In this document: positions 1 to 5,666 of the stretch, piece after piece | Position numbering within the stretch: the stretch's first letter is position 1 | Layout: every line of letters begins with the position of its first letter | Assembly (NCBI GenBank): GCA_018302185.1 | Contig: JAGVZX010000073.1 | Span: forward strand, 1 to 5,922 | DNA: 5,922 nucleotides | Reading direction: 5' to 3' | From: Candidatus Woesearchaeota archaeon | GTDB lineage: Archaea; Nanobdellota; Nanobdellia; Woesearchaeales; UBA10200 | Notes under the pieces: generated by a model | Databases searched by the model: none | Told to the model about the DNA's origin: nothing | Seen by the model: only the letters and a program-made list of their open reading frames with translations | Position numbers and translations under genes: made by a program

Positions 1-180
1 GCCAATTTTTGCGAGCACAAATAATAGTAACTAAAATAAGTTGCGACGGGCAATACCATTCCAATACGCATCAACAAACACAGCACGCAATGATTTTCCA
101 GTCTCACCTCTAGTCTCTAAGCGTAGAGGAGAAGCAACTCTGCACAAAATCCATGTAAGTGCTCGCAGGCAGCCGCCACT
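1..180 (+). ncRNA. Structured RNA-like element, copy 1 (5' end cut by window edge)
   Basis: This is the 3' part of an element repeated at 4165-4355. Visible pairings, from outside in: GCC at 1-3 with GGC at 168-170 (the rest of this stem lies before the window); a 7-nt 5' bulge at 4-9/10; TGCGAGCAC (10-18) with GTGCTCGCA (159-167), nine perfect pairs; GTTGC (40-44) with GCAAC (134-138); and a hairpin CTCTA (115-119), loop AGCG, TAGAG (124-128). GACGGGCAA (45-53) directly follows the GTTGC strand. The nine-pair stem differs from copy 2 by three paired substitutions, which implies selection on RNA (or single-strand) folding. The 3' strand ends GCCGCCACT and runs into TTTTAA, and the convergent glycosyltransferase stop codon lies at 182-184. 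Family and function are not recognised. The strand is inferred from the T-run and from the match to copy 2. Confidence 0.75.
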
Positions 181-181
181 T

Positions 182-1990
182 TTAATCCGTAGATATTAAA
201 GCGACTTGGGTATTATTAATTGGCTGTTGTTTGTTTTTTATCTCGTAGATAAGAACATCTTTAGAGCTGGCAAAACTTGCATAGTTCATGAAGATTCCTG
301 TCGGATCGCCATGACTTCTAAGGTTAGTTTTGGGGAGCATGGCTTTTAACTCGAGATCATTTTCTTTTCTGAGCTCATCCGATAAATCAATAAGATAATT
401 GTCGTTAGAGATAAATACCTGCTTACCTGCAGATAAAGAGCTTTTGATCTTGCTTAATATGATATTTTTTTGGAGAGAGTTATCAGATGTCTTGCTTAAT
501 TTATAATATACTCCACGATATTCGATTATTTCTGCATCTGTTAAGAAAAATGAGTCAAATGTTGCCTCTCTGCCTGCTATGATGACTGAGCCATCCCTAA
601 TGTTATTTCCGTACCAGTCTCCGATTGCAGACATATAATGGGTTTTTTGTTTAAGCAGCAAAGATAAAGGTAAAGCGTGTAATAATGAGATCAGTATTAT
701 CAATATTAAGATAGAAGATTTTAATGGTATCTTAAGATAATAAAAAGAGATTATGGATAATAATAAGAGAAATATGGATAAGATTAGGCTGTAGATATCG
801 ATAATATCAGATATTGATAGGATAAGCGGCAATAATCCTAAATTTTCATAATAATATCTGCCAAATGGGATATAATTTATTATAAGATCTAAAGAAGCCA
901 AAAAAAATACGCACATAAAAAGATAGAGCTTATGACTAGATTTGAAGTTGCATTTACTGATATAAATTATTCCGAAAGAAGATAACAGGGATAATATAGG
1001 GATTAAAAAGATTATATACCTGGATAATAATACTGCAATTCCGAGATTATAGATAAGAGGCAAAGTCCATAAGAGAGAGAATAAGATAATCTCAGAATAA
1101 AGCTTTTTATTTGTATTGTTTGAAACTTTTATAGAGATTATTGGATTAAAGATTATTAGAAGTCCAAGTAATGAAAAGACAGATGCAGTGATCGTATAAC
1201 CATTGATGATCTGATAGGCTAAAGCTGCCCAAAGCTCATAATTGAGGAAATTAGAGAGAGATGCAAGATGTTGTGCAGAGGCCATAAAAAAGCCTTTGAC
1301 TGGAAAATCTGTATTAAAAAAATTAGTAACTATAAAAACATATGAAGTTATAGGCAATATGGTAAAAGAGAATAAGGGAAGAAAATATAATTTCTTTTTT
1401 TCATATAGTATATAGCCAAATGCTGCAAATAATAATGGCAAGGTAAATAAGTTAGAAAACCTGATTAATAAGCTAAGACCGTACATTATTAAGGAGCAGA
1501 TGAGAAACGATAAGCGCGCATTCTCCCTGTATTTTAACAATAGGACAAATGTTAACAAGATAAAGAATAATGATGGCAATTCACTTAAAGGCAAGGATCG
1601 GAACCATATTATTACAGGTGAGAATGAGAATAATAATGCAGCTAGTATGGAAATATCTTCTTTTTTTGTCAATAATTTAACTAAGAAAAAAACTAAGATA
1701 CTGGATAAGCTTCCAAATAAGACAGAAGTGAAAGCAATGGCTTGTAATAATGAGAAATTGCCAAACAGGTTGATAAACAGGTAAGATAGATAATTAAATA
1801 AGATGTAAAGAGGCTTATGATATGAGAAGGTCCCTAAAGAAAGATGGCCTTCCAGATTCTGCCTTAATTCCAGTGCATAAGCGATAGAATCCATCTCAGT
1901 AGGCGTATTCGGGATTAATAAGATCCCTGATAAAAAAGAAAATAGAAACAATAATATTAAAGCATGTTTTGTTTTAATTTTTTTTGCCAT
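182..1990 (-). CDS. GT-C-type membrane glycosyltransferase (GT39/ArnT/PMT-like)
   Basis: This is a 602-residue integral membrane protein, probably moving a sugar from a polyprenyl-phosphate carrier to a glycan or protein on the outside of the membrane. After the basic start MAKKIKTK come about a dozen hydrophobic segments up to about residue 448, then a soluble domain of about 150 residues. GT-C hallmarks are an acidic residue in the first outer loop (D34, in MDSIAYAL), a YHKPLY motif (about 57-62), a conserved-looking Glu in PLSELPS (E137) and an RY pair before a hydrophobic helix (R324-Y325). The soluble part begins with a GDWYGNNIRDGSVII-like segment, seen in archaeal GT39-like proteins. 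The frame stays open to a TTG at 2041, but the ATG at 1990 fits better: it gives a classic first helix and has a TATA-like box about 24 bases upstream. The gene is very AT-rich. Donor and acceptor cannot be told from sequence, and it could be a GT-C-like protein of other specificity. Confidence 0.75.
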   Translation of the reverse strand: MAKKIKTKHALILLFLFSFLSGILLIPNTPTEMDSIAYALELRQNLEGHLSLGTFSYHKPLYILFNYLSYLFINLFGNFSLLQAIAFTSVLFGSLSSILVFFLVKLLTKKEDISILAALLFSFSPVIIWFRSLPLSELPSLFFILLTFVLLLKYRENARLSFLICSLIMYGLSLLIRFSNLFTLPLLFAAFGYILYEKKKLYFLPLFSFTILPITSYVFIVTNFFNTDFPVKGFFMASAQHLASLSNFLNYELWAALAYQIINGYTITASVFSLLGLLIIFNPIISIKVSNNTNKKLYSEIILFSLLWTLPLIYNLGIAVLLSRYIIFLIPILSLLSSFGIIYISKCNFKSSHKLYLFMCVFFLASLDLIINYIPFGRYYYENLGLLPLILSISDIIDIYSLILSIFLLLLSIISFYYLKIPLKSSILILIILISLLHALPLSLLLKQKTHYMSAIGDWYGNNIRDGSVIIAGREATFDSFFLTDAEIIEYRGVYYKLSKTSDNSLQKNIILSKIKSSLSAGKQVFISNDNYLIDLSDELRKENDLELKAMLPKTNLRSHGDPTGIFMNYASFASSKDVLIYEIKNKQQPINNTQVALISTD

Positions 1991-2008
1991 TTTGATACAA
2001 TAAGGACT

Positions 2009-2018
2009 AAATAAATAT
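2009..2018 (-). promoter_or_regulatory. TATA-like box for the glycosyltransferase gene
   Basis: On the minus strand this reads ATATTTATTT, centred about 24 bases before the ATG at 1990. At normal archaeal spacing this puts transcription start at or next to the ATG, giving a leaderless mRNA. No Shine-Dalgarno sequence is seen before that ATG. The box lies inside the longer TTG-initiated reading frame, which argues against the TTG start. AT-richness makes chance boxes likely. Confidence 0.45.
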
Positions 2019-2052
2019 GGATACTTGAGTATAGTATTCAAGAGACAAAATA

Positions 2053-2060
2053 TTTATAAA
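2053..2060 (+). promoter_or_regulatory. TATA box for the 2H phosphoesterase gene
   Basis: TTTATAAA is centred about 27 bases before the ATG at 2084, which predicts a transcript starting within a few bases of the ATG. No ribosome-binding site is present, consistent with leaderless translation. The box sits in the short divergent gap between the two oppositely oriented genes. Confidence 0.55.
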
Positions 2061-2083
2061 GGTTTGTACTAAAAATCAGATGT

Positions 2084-2773
2084 ATGAGATATATAAAGAC
2101 CAGTATAAAAATACCATATATTGCAATTGATGTCGTATTGTTGCTCCCAAAGGATGTGATGAATAAAGCGATCAAGATAAATGGATCTATACTAAAACAC
2201 AATGGCAAAAATAAAAGAAAGATAATGCTCAATCGCCGAAATTGCCTTCCCCATATTTCTTTGGCTATGGGACGTATAAAAGTAAACGATATCCCTGCTG
2301 TTATTGGAACATTAAAAGATATAATAAGGCACTTTAGGAAAATTGAGTTAGAGATCACAAATATAGATAGATGGGTTATACCTGACGGAAATAGTGTATC
2401 AGGCTTTAAGATAGGGAAGAATAACAATTTGCAAAAGCTCCATGAAACTATCATGAAAAGGCTTTTGCCTTACTTGAGCTATAATATTAAGTTAGATATG
2501 CTATATCAGAAGCCTTTGCCAGAAAGGATAACGCTTCATTGGATCAAAAATTATCTGAAAAGATCAAGCTTCGGAAATTTTTCGCCGCATATCACCCTTG
2601 GAATTGGCAGAGATGATAGATTAGAGAGTTACAATATTAAAGATAGCCAAATACAAGATAACTTGAAATTACCGATAAAATTCACTCCTGCTAAAATTGC
2701 AGTATGCCATCTTGGAAATTACTGCACCTGCAGAAAAGTATTAGGTATGGTAAAATTAAGCAAAAATATTTAA
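2084..2773 (+). CDS. 2H phosphoesterase, '2'-5' RNA ligase' family (ThpR-like)
   Basis: This 229-residue protein carries the two signature HxS/T motifs of the 2H phosphoesterase fold: LPHISLAMG (H57, S59) and SPHITLGIG (H169, T171). The 112-residue spacing and the YIAIDVVLLLP first strand fit a bilobal 2H domain. Members usually open 2',3'-cyclic phosphates or act on 2'-5' linkages in RNA ends, with a cytosolic role in RNA repair or processing. The protein is somewhat longer than typical ThpR (about 180 residues). It ends with an unusual Cys/His-containing segment, AVCHLGNYCTCRK (C208, H209, C214, C216), which may be structural or bind metal. The start at 2084 is supported by the TATA box upstream. 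The downstream rfbH-like gene follows after 46 bases on the same strand. The family assignment is firm; the substrate is unknown, and no link to the neighbouring sugar genes is evident. Confidence 0.85.
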   Translation: MRYIKTSIKIPYIAIDVVLLLPKDVMNKAIKINGSILKHNGKNKRKIMLNRRNCLPHISLAMGRIKVNDIPAVIGTLKDIIRHFRKIELEITNIDRWVIPDGNSVSGFKIGKNNNLQKLHETIMKRLLPYLSYNIKLDMLYQKPLPERITLHWIKNYLKRSSFGNFSPHITLGIGRDDRLESYNIKDSQIQDNLKLPIKFTPAKIAVCHLGNYCTCRKVLGMVKLSKNI

Positions 2774-2776
2774 AAG
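2768..2776 (+). promoter_or_regulatory. Possible TATA box and weak RBS region for the rfbH-like gene
   Basis: ATTTAAAAG overlaps the stop codon of the upstream gene. It would give a transcript starting near 2798 with a leader of about 22 nt. That leader would carry AAGGGGAT (2803-2810), a mediocre match to the archaeal Shine-Dalgarno AGGTGAT, 9 bases before the ATG. Alternatively the two genes are simply co-transcribed. The evidence is weak because the region is AT-rich. Confidence 0.3.
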
Positions 2777-2819
2777 TTGCCATAAGATATGATAATATTA
2801 AGAAGGGGATAATATCAAT

Positions 2820-4139
2820 ATGGAACAAGAAGAGCAAAGCATACGGGGAGAGATAAAAAAGCTTGTTGAAAGATTACATGATGTTAAATTCAAGAATAAA
2901 GAATTTAAGCCAGGGATTGACAAGCTTAATTATGCAGGCAGGGTATTTGATGAGCATGAGATGGCTGCAGCTGTAGATTCTTTGCTTGATTTTACATTGA
3001 CATTTGGCCAGCATGGACTGAAGTTTGAAAGAGAATTTGCTGCAGCTGTCAAGTCTAAATTTGCTGTTGTGACAAATTCCGGCTCATCAGCGAATCTTCT
3101 GGCAGTTACTGCGCTTAGGTCAAAAAGAATGCCTAATTCCCTAAAAGCAGGCGATAAAGTAATAACCCCTGCGCTGACATTTCCTACGACTTTAGCGCCT
3201 ATACTGCAAAATAACCTAAAGCCTGTTTTTATCGATGCAGACATAGGCACATATAATGTAAATGAAGAAGCATTGAAAGAAGCTATAAGCAGTGATATTA
3301 AAGCCATGATCATCCCGCATACATTAGGCAATCCGAATAATATGGATCTGTTGATGGATCTAAAAGAAGACCATAATTTAATCTTGATAGAAGACACATG
3401 TGATGCGCTTGGCGGAACTTTTGACAATAAGAATTTAGGGACTTTCGGAGACCTCGGCACTGTCAGCTTATATCCTGCGCACCATATGACGATAGGTGAA
3501 GGAGGAGTAGTCCTTGCGCAAGATGGCATGACTGTAAAGATATTAAAATCCCTAAGGGAATGGGGAAGAGACTGCTGGTGCTTGCCTGGAAATTCAGACA
3601 CTTGCGGAAAGAGATTTGGCTGGAAGCTTGGCGAGCTGCCTGAATGTTATGATCACAAATATATATATACAGAGATAGGATATAACTTAAAAGTTCTTGA
3701 CCTGCAGGCTGCAATCGGCCTTGAACAGCTAAAAAAGCTTCCTGATTTTATAAGCAAAAGAAGGAGTAATTTCGCTGAGATATACAGGCATCTTACCCAA
3801 TATGAAGACAAGTTGATACTTCCAACCTGGCACAAGAAAGCAAATCCTTCCTGGTTTGTCTTCCCTATAACCGTAAAACAAGATGCCGGATTTGCAAGAT
3901 CACAGTTAACTTCATTCTTAGAGTCTAGAAATATAGAAACAAGGTTAATATTTGCAGGAAACATATTAAAGCAGCCTGCATACATGGACATAGATAAAGA
4001 GGTTAGAGGCTCTCTGAAAAACTCTGACATAGTTATGCATGATAGTTTTTTTGTCGGAGTTTATCCGGGAATAGATAAACAAAGATTAGATTTTATGTTA
4101 AAGACCTTTGATGACTTTTTTACAAGCATTAGGAATTAG
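2820..4139 (+). CDS. rfbH: CDP-4-keto-6-deoxyglucose 3-dehydrase (E1, RfbH/AscC/DdhC type)
   Basis: This 439-residue protein of the DegT/DnrJ/EryC1 aminotransferase fold has become a PMP- and 2Fe-2S-dependent dehydrase. It catalyses the C-3 deoxygenation step of 3,6-dideoxyhexose synthesis on a CDP-sugar, with electrons from a partner reductase (E3). Two diagnostic features are complete. In YPAHHMTIGEGG, H221 occupies the place of the PLP-binding lysine of true aminotransferases. The iron-sulfur cysteines C194, C252, C254 and C262 have spacing C-x57-C-x-C-x7-C, which matches characterised E1 enzymes as I recall them; three of the cysteines lie in WGRDCWCLPG...TCGKRF. The cofactor-site residues TNSGSSANLLA (85-95) and EDTCDALGG (191-199) are present. 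The length is full for the family and no frameshift is seen. It starts at an ATG 46 bases after the 2H gene. The rest of the pathway (CDP-glucose synthase, 4,6-dehydratase, E3) is not in this window. The SDR gene at 4401-5363 is a plausible later step. Confidence 0.93.
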   Translation: MEQEEQSIRGEIKKLVERLHDVKFKNKEFKPGIDKLNYAGRVFDEHEMAAAVDSLLDFTLTFGQHGLKFEREFAAAVKSKFAVVTNSGSSANLLAVTALRSKRMPNSLKAGDKVITPALTFPTTLAPILQNNLKPVFIDADIGTYNVNEEALKEAISSDIKAMIIPHTLGNPNNMDLLMDLKEDHNLILIEDTCDALGGTFDNKNLGTFGDLGTVSLYPAHHMTIGEGGVVLAQDGMTVKILKSLREWGRDCWCLPGNSDTCGKRFGWKLGELPECYDHKYIYTEIGYNLKVLDLQAAIGLEQLKKLPDFISKRRSNFAEIYRHLTQYEDKLILPTWHKKANPSWFVFPITVKQDAGFARSQLTSFLESRNIETRLIFAGNILKQPAYMDIDKEVRGSLKNSDIVMHDSFFVGVYPGIDKQRLDFMLKTFDDFFTSIRN

Positions 4140-4150
4140 ATGATACATGA

Positions 4151-4167
4151 GCCACCTAAAAAGTGGC
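4151..4167 (+). other. Small hairpin competing with the terminal stem of RNA copy 2
   Basis: GCCAC (4151-4155) can pair with GTGGC (4163-4167) across a 7-base A-rich loop, CTAAAAA. The 3' arm overlaps the first bases of the long stem of the structured element (4165-4177), so the two pairings exclude each other in their shared bases. It lies 12 bases after the rfbH stop codon. It could be a processing or transcription-boundary signal, or chance. Confidence 0.35.
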
Positions 4168-4355
4168 GGCAACTGCCATTATCTGACGAACACAATTCTA
4201 AAATAACACTACCAATGTTGCGACGGGCAAAACCAACCAATGGCTATACCATAAACACATAAGATAATTTACCTAATTACAAAGCTACCTCTCTAAGCGT
4301 AGAGGAGGAGCAACTTATTGATAATCTAAGCGAGTGTTCGTCGGCAGTTGCCGCC
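4165..4355 (+). ncRNA. Structured RNA-like element, copy 2 (complete)
   Basis: This complete element of about 191 nt fills the gap between two convergent genes. Pairings from outside in: GGCGGCAACTGCC (4165-4177) with its exact complement at 4343-4355; a 7-nt bulge ATTATCT on the 5' side only; GACGAACAC (4185-4193) with GTGTTCGTC (4334-4342), nine perfect pairs; linkers of 23 and 19 nt; GTTGC (4217-4221) with GCAAC (4310-4314); then GACGGGCAA, about 60 nt of A/C-rich sequence, and the hairpin CTCTA-AGCG-TAGAG (4291-4304). Copy 1 has the same order, near-identical spacer lengths and the same two cores, with compensatory changes in the nine-pair stem. I see no match to RNase P, SRP RNA, tRNA or group I/II intron motifs, nor to the common riboswitches or small ribozymes I can recall. 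It may be an independent RNA, a 3'-UTR element of rfbH, or an RNA-bearing repeat. Confidence 0.78.
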
Positions 4356-4400
4356 GGTTGATAAGAAATCAGTAGACAATAAGCAAATACGATCAGATTA

Positions 4401-5363
4401 TTAGATAAGATCTCTTGAATCTTCCTGATACAGATGGATATTTTTTCTGAACCATTCGATGGTCTTGCTTAATCCAATATCTAAACTTGTTCTTGGCTCC
4501 CATTTCAATGCTGTTTTTATTGCGGTTATATCAGCTTTCCAAGATACTCGAGTATCAAATGCAGCATCTTTCTTTTTGCCGAATATCAGCTTACTCTTTG
4601 GATTGATCAGAGAATGGATGGCCTGTGCAATTTCTTTAACAGAACAGTCATGGCCTGTGCCGATATTAAGGATTGTGCCTGGAGTAAGTTTGGTTTGCAT
4701 GATCTTTTCATACGCTTCCAACATATCTTCGATGAATATATAATCTCGTTTTTGCTCACCGCTTCCTAACTCAACATCAGCATCTCTAAGGCAGTGAAGG
4801 ATCACATCAGATGTTAACCTAAAAGATGTTTCATAGTAGCCATAGACTGAAAACGGTCGGACTATTGTTATTGGCTTATTGTATCTTCTTGCATAATGCT
4901 GGCAAAGAAGAGTTGCGCATGCTTTGCTTGCGCCGTAAGTGGTGTTTGGCTCCAGGATATCTGATTCTTTTATCGGCTGTAATTTAGGGCCATATTCAGA
5001 TGATGTGCCTGTGCTCACAAAAGTGGCATAAGGGATGTCTAAGGTTGCCTGAAGCAGATTATCGATCCCAATTACATTTGTCTCAAGAATTTTAGGCTCC
5101 TCAGTCTGGATTCTGGGATATGCGCCATAGGCAGCAAGATGGAATATATGATTAGGCTTTATCTCTTTTACAGTTTCAATCAACAATTCTTTATCTAGGA
5201 TATCCACATTATGGATAGAAATAGTGTTTTTGATGTCTTCCAGCCGCCATAAGCTGGAGCCAGATCTTATCAGGATATGCACTTCAAAGTTTTTTTTAGC
5301 AAGAAATCTTGTCAGATTTGCGCCTATAAAGCCTGTTGCACCGGTTATTAATACTTTTTCCAT
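4401..5363 (-). CDS. Extended SDR NAD(P)-dependent nucleotide-sugar epimerase/reductase
   Basis: This 320-residue protein has a Rossmann fold. The nucleotide-binding motif ITGATGFIG (6-14) has G8-xx-G11-xx-G14. HLAAYGAYP (75-83) follows the fourth strand, and the catalytic-type YxxxK is Y143-GAS-K147. STGTSSEYG (117-125) supplies the active-site Ser/Thr, and RDYIFIEDM (206-214) is the usual extended-SDR sugar-site segment. The family acts on NDP-sugars in the cytosol: epimerisation, 4-ketoreduction or 4,6-dehydration. Beside an RfbH-type enzyme, a role as a 4-ketoreductase or epimerase finishing a CDP-3,6-dideoxyhexose (abequose-, paratose- or tyvelose-synthase-like) is attractive, but this is inference from context. 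The gene is convergent with rfbH, so it is not in the same operon. The length is normal and intact. The ATG at 5363 has no Shine-Dalgarno but does have a TATA-like box upstream, suggesting near-leaderless expression. Confidence 0.88.
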   Translation of the reverse strand: MEKVLITGATGFIGANLTRFLAKKNFEVHILIRSGSSLWRLEDIKNTISIHNVDILDKELLIETVKEIKPNHIFHLAAYGAYPRIQTEEPKILETNVIGIDNLLQATLDIPYATFVSTGTSSEYGPKLQPIKESDILEPNTTYGASKACATLLCQHYARRYNKPITIVRPFSVYGYYETSFRLTSDVILHCLRDADVELGSGEQKRDYIFIEDMLEAYEKIMQTKLTPGTILNIGTGHDCSVKEIAQAIHSLINPKSKLIFGKKKDAAFDTRVSWKADITAIKTALKWEPRTSLDIGLSKTIEWFRKNIHLYQEDSRDLI

Positions 5364-5390
5364 GGTTATTGCATGATAAAAAACAGATAG

Positions 5391-5399
5391 CTTTTTAAA
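5391..5399 (-). promoter_or_regulatory. TATA-like box for the SDR gene
   Basis: On the minus strand this reads TTTAAAAAG, preceded by an A-rich stretch compatible with a BRE. Its centre is about 32 bases before the ATG at 5363, so a transcript would start some 5 bases before the start codon. No Shine-Dalgarno is seen in that short leader. Confidence 0.5.
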
Positions 5400-5503
5400 T
5401 AATTTTTGTTTTTTTAGGAATCGTAAGAAAAGTTATAATGATTTGTTGTTTTCATTAATTGTTCTATTTTTGTACTTTACATCATGGGATATTTTTGTTT
5501 TTA

Positions 5504-5572
5504 TCATGGCAATAGCAAATGATTGGCTTTGAGTGGTATTCTTTTAGAAGAGATTTTCCTTATGTAGTCCAT
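5504..5572 (-). CDS. Doubtful micro-ORF, 22 residues
   Basis: MDYIRKISSKRIPLKANHLL plus two residues (LP) starts at an ATG preceded by GGTGA (5577-5581), a good archaeal Shine-Dalgarno core, with 4 bases between. A TATA-like ATTTAAAAT lies at 5587-5595, but it is too close to give a leader containing that GGTGA. The peptide is basic and matches nothing I recognise. It could be a small peptide, the decayed start of a lost gene, or chance in AT-rich DNA. Confidence 0.15.
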   Translation of the reverse strand: MDYIRKISSKRIPLKANHLLLP

Positions 5573-5613
5573 GATCTCACCGCATAATTTTAAATAGAAT
5601 TTAAGCTTTATTG

Positions 5614-5641
5614 AGGATAAATAAGAATTTAAGAATTAAGA
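5614..5641 (-). terminator. Pyrimidine-rich stretch after the cysteine-repeat gene
   Basis: Shortly after the stop codon at 5667-5669, the minus strand carries three spaced TTCTT-type blocks with no stem-loop. Archaeal RNA polymerase often terminates at such T-rich tracts without a hairpin. The general AT-richness limits confidence. Confidence 0.35.
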
Positions 5642-5666
5642 AGATGACATACTATAAATATTTTCA

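Larger units (their letters stand above)
5400..5666. other. AT-rich intergenic region, no convincing gene
   Basis: The stretch between the SDR gene and the cysteine-repeat gene is strongly AT-rich, with homopolymeric T runs. I found no structured element like those at 1-180 and 4165-4355, no tRNA and no long open frame. On the minus strand it must hold the end of the upstream transcript and the SDR promoter. The only reading frame with a ribosome-binding-like sequence is the 22-codon ORF at 5504-5572. Confidence 0.6.

Noticed and set aside
1500..1784. 94-codon plus-strand open frame
   Set aside because: It lies wholly inside the glycosyltransferase gene on the other strand. The Asn/Lys-rich product is the antisense reading of hydrophobic codons.
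182..2041. Glycosyltransferase start at the TTG at 2041
   Set aside because: The 17 extra residues are not signal-like, a TATA-like box falls inside them, and the ATG at 1990 gives a typical basic N-terminus before the first membrane helix.
2038..2454. 138-codon minus-strand open frame
   Set aside because: It is antisense to the first half of the 2H phosphoesterase, whose HxS and HxT motifs show that the plus strand is the real one.
2930..4030. Three minus-strand open frames across 2930-3601, 3463-3714 and 3653-4030
   Set aside because: All are antisense to the rfbH gene, which has a full set of family motifs. The antisense products have no recognisable features.
4217..4314. Pistol or other small self-cleaving ribozyme
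   Set aside because: TAAGCG and a TTGC/GCAA-type stem recall pistol, but the pseudoknot partner of the loop is missing and the order of elements differs. Hammerhead and HDV core sequences are absent.
4165..4355. Integron attC site or simple transposon terminal inverted repeats
   Set aside because: There is no RYYYAAC/GTTRRRY pair in the right place, the length exceeds typical attC sites, and there is no integrase, transposase or target duplication nearby. Compensatory changes in the inner stem favour a folded RNA.
1..4360. CRISPR array
   Set aside because: There are only two copies, about 4.1 kb apart, each about 190 nt with internal structure, so there is no repeat-spacer pattern.
4459..4743. 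94-codon plus-strand open frame
   Set aside because: It is the antisense shadow of the SDR gene, whose motifs are on the minus strand.
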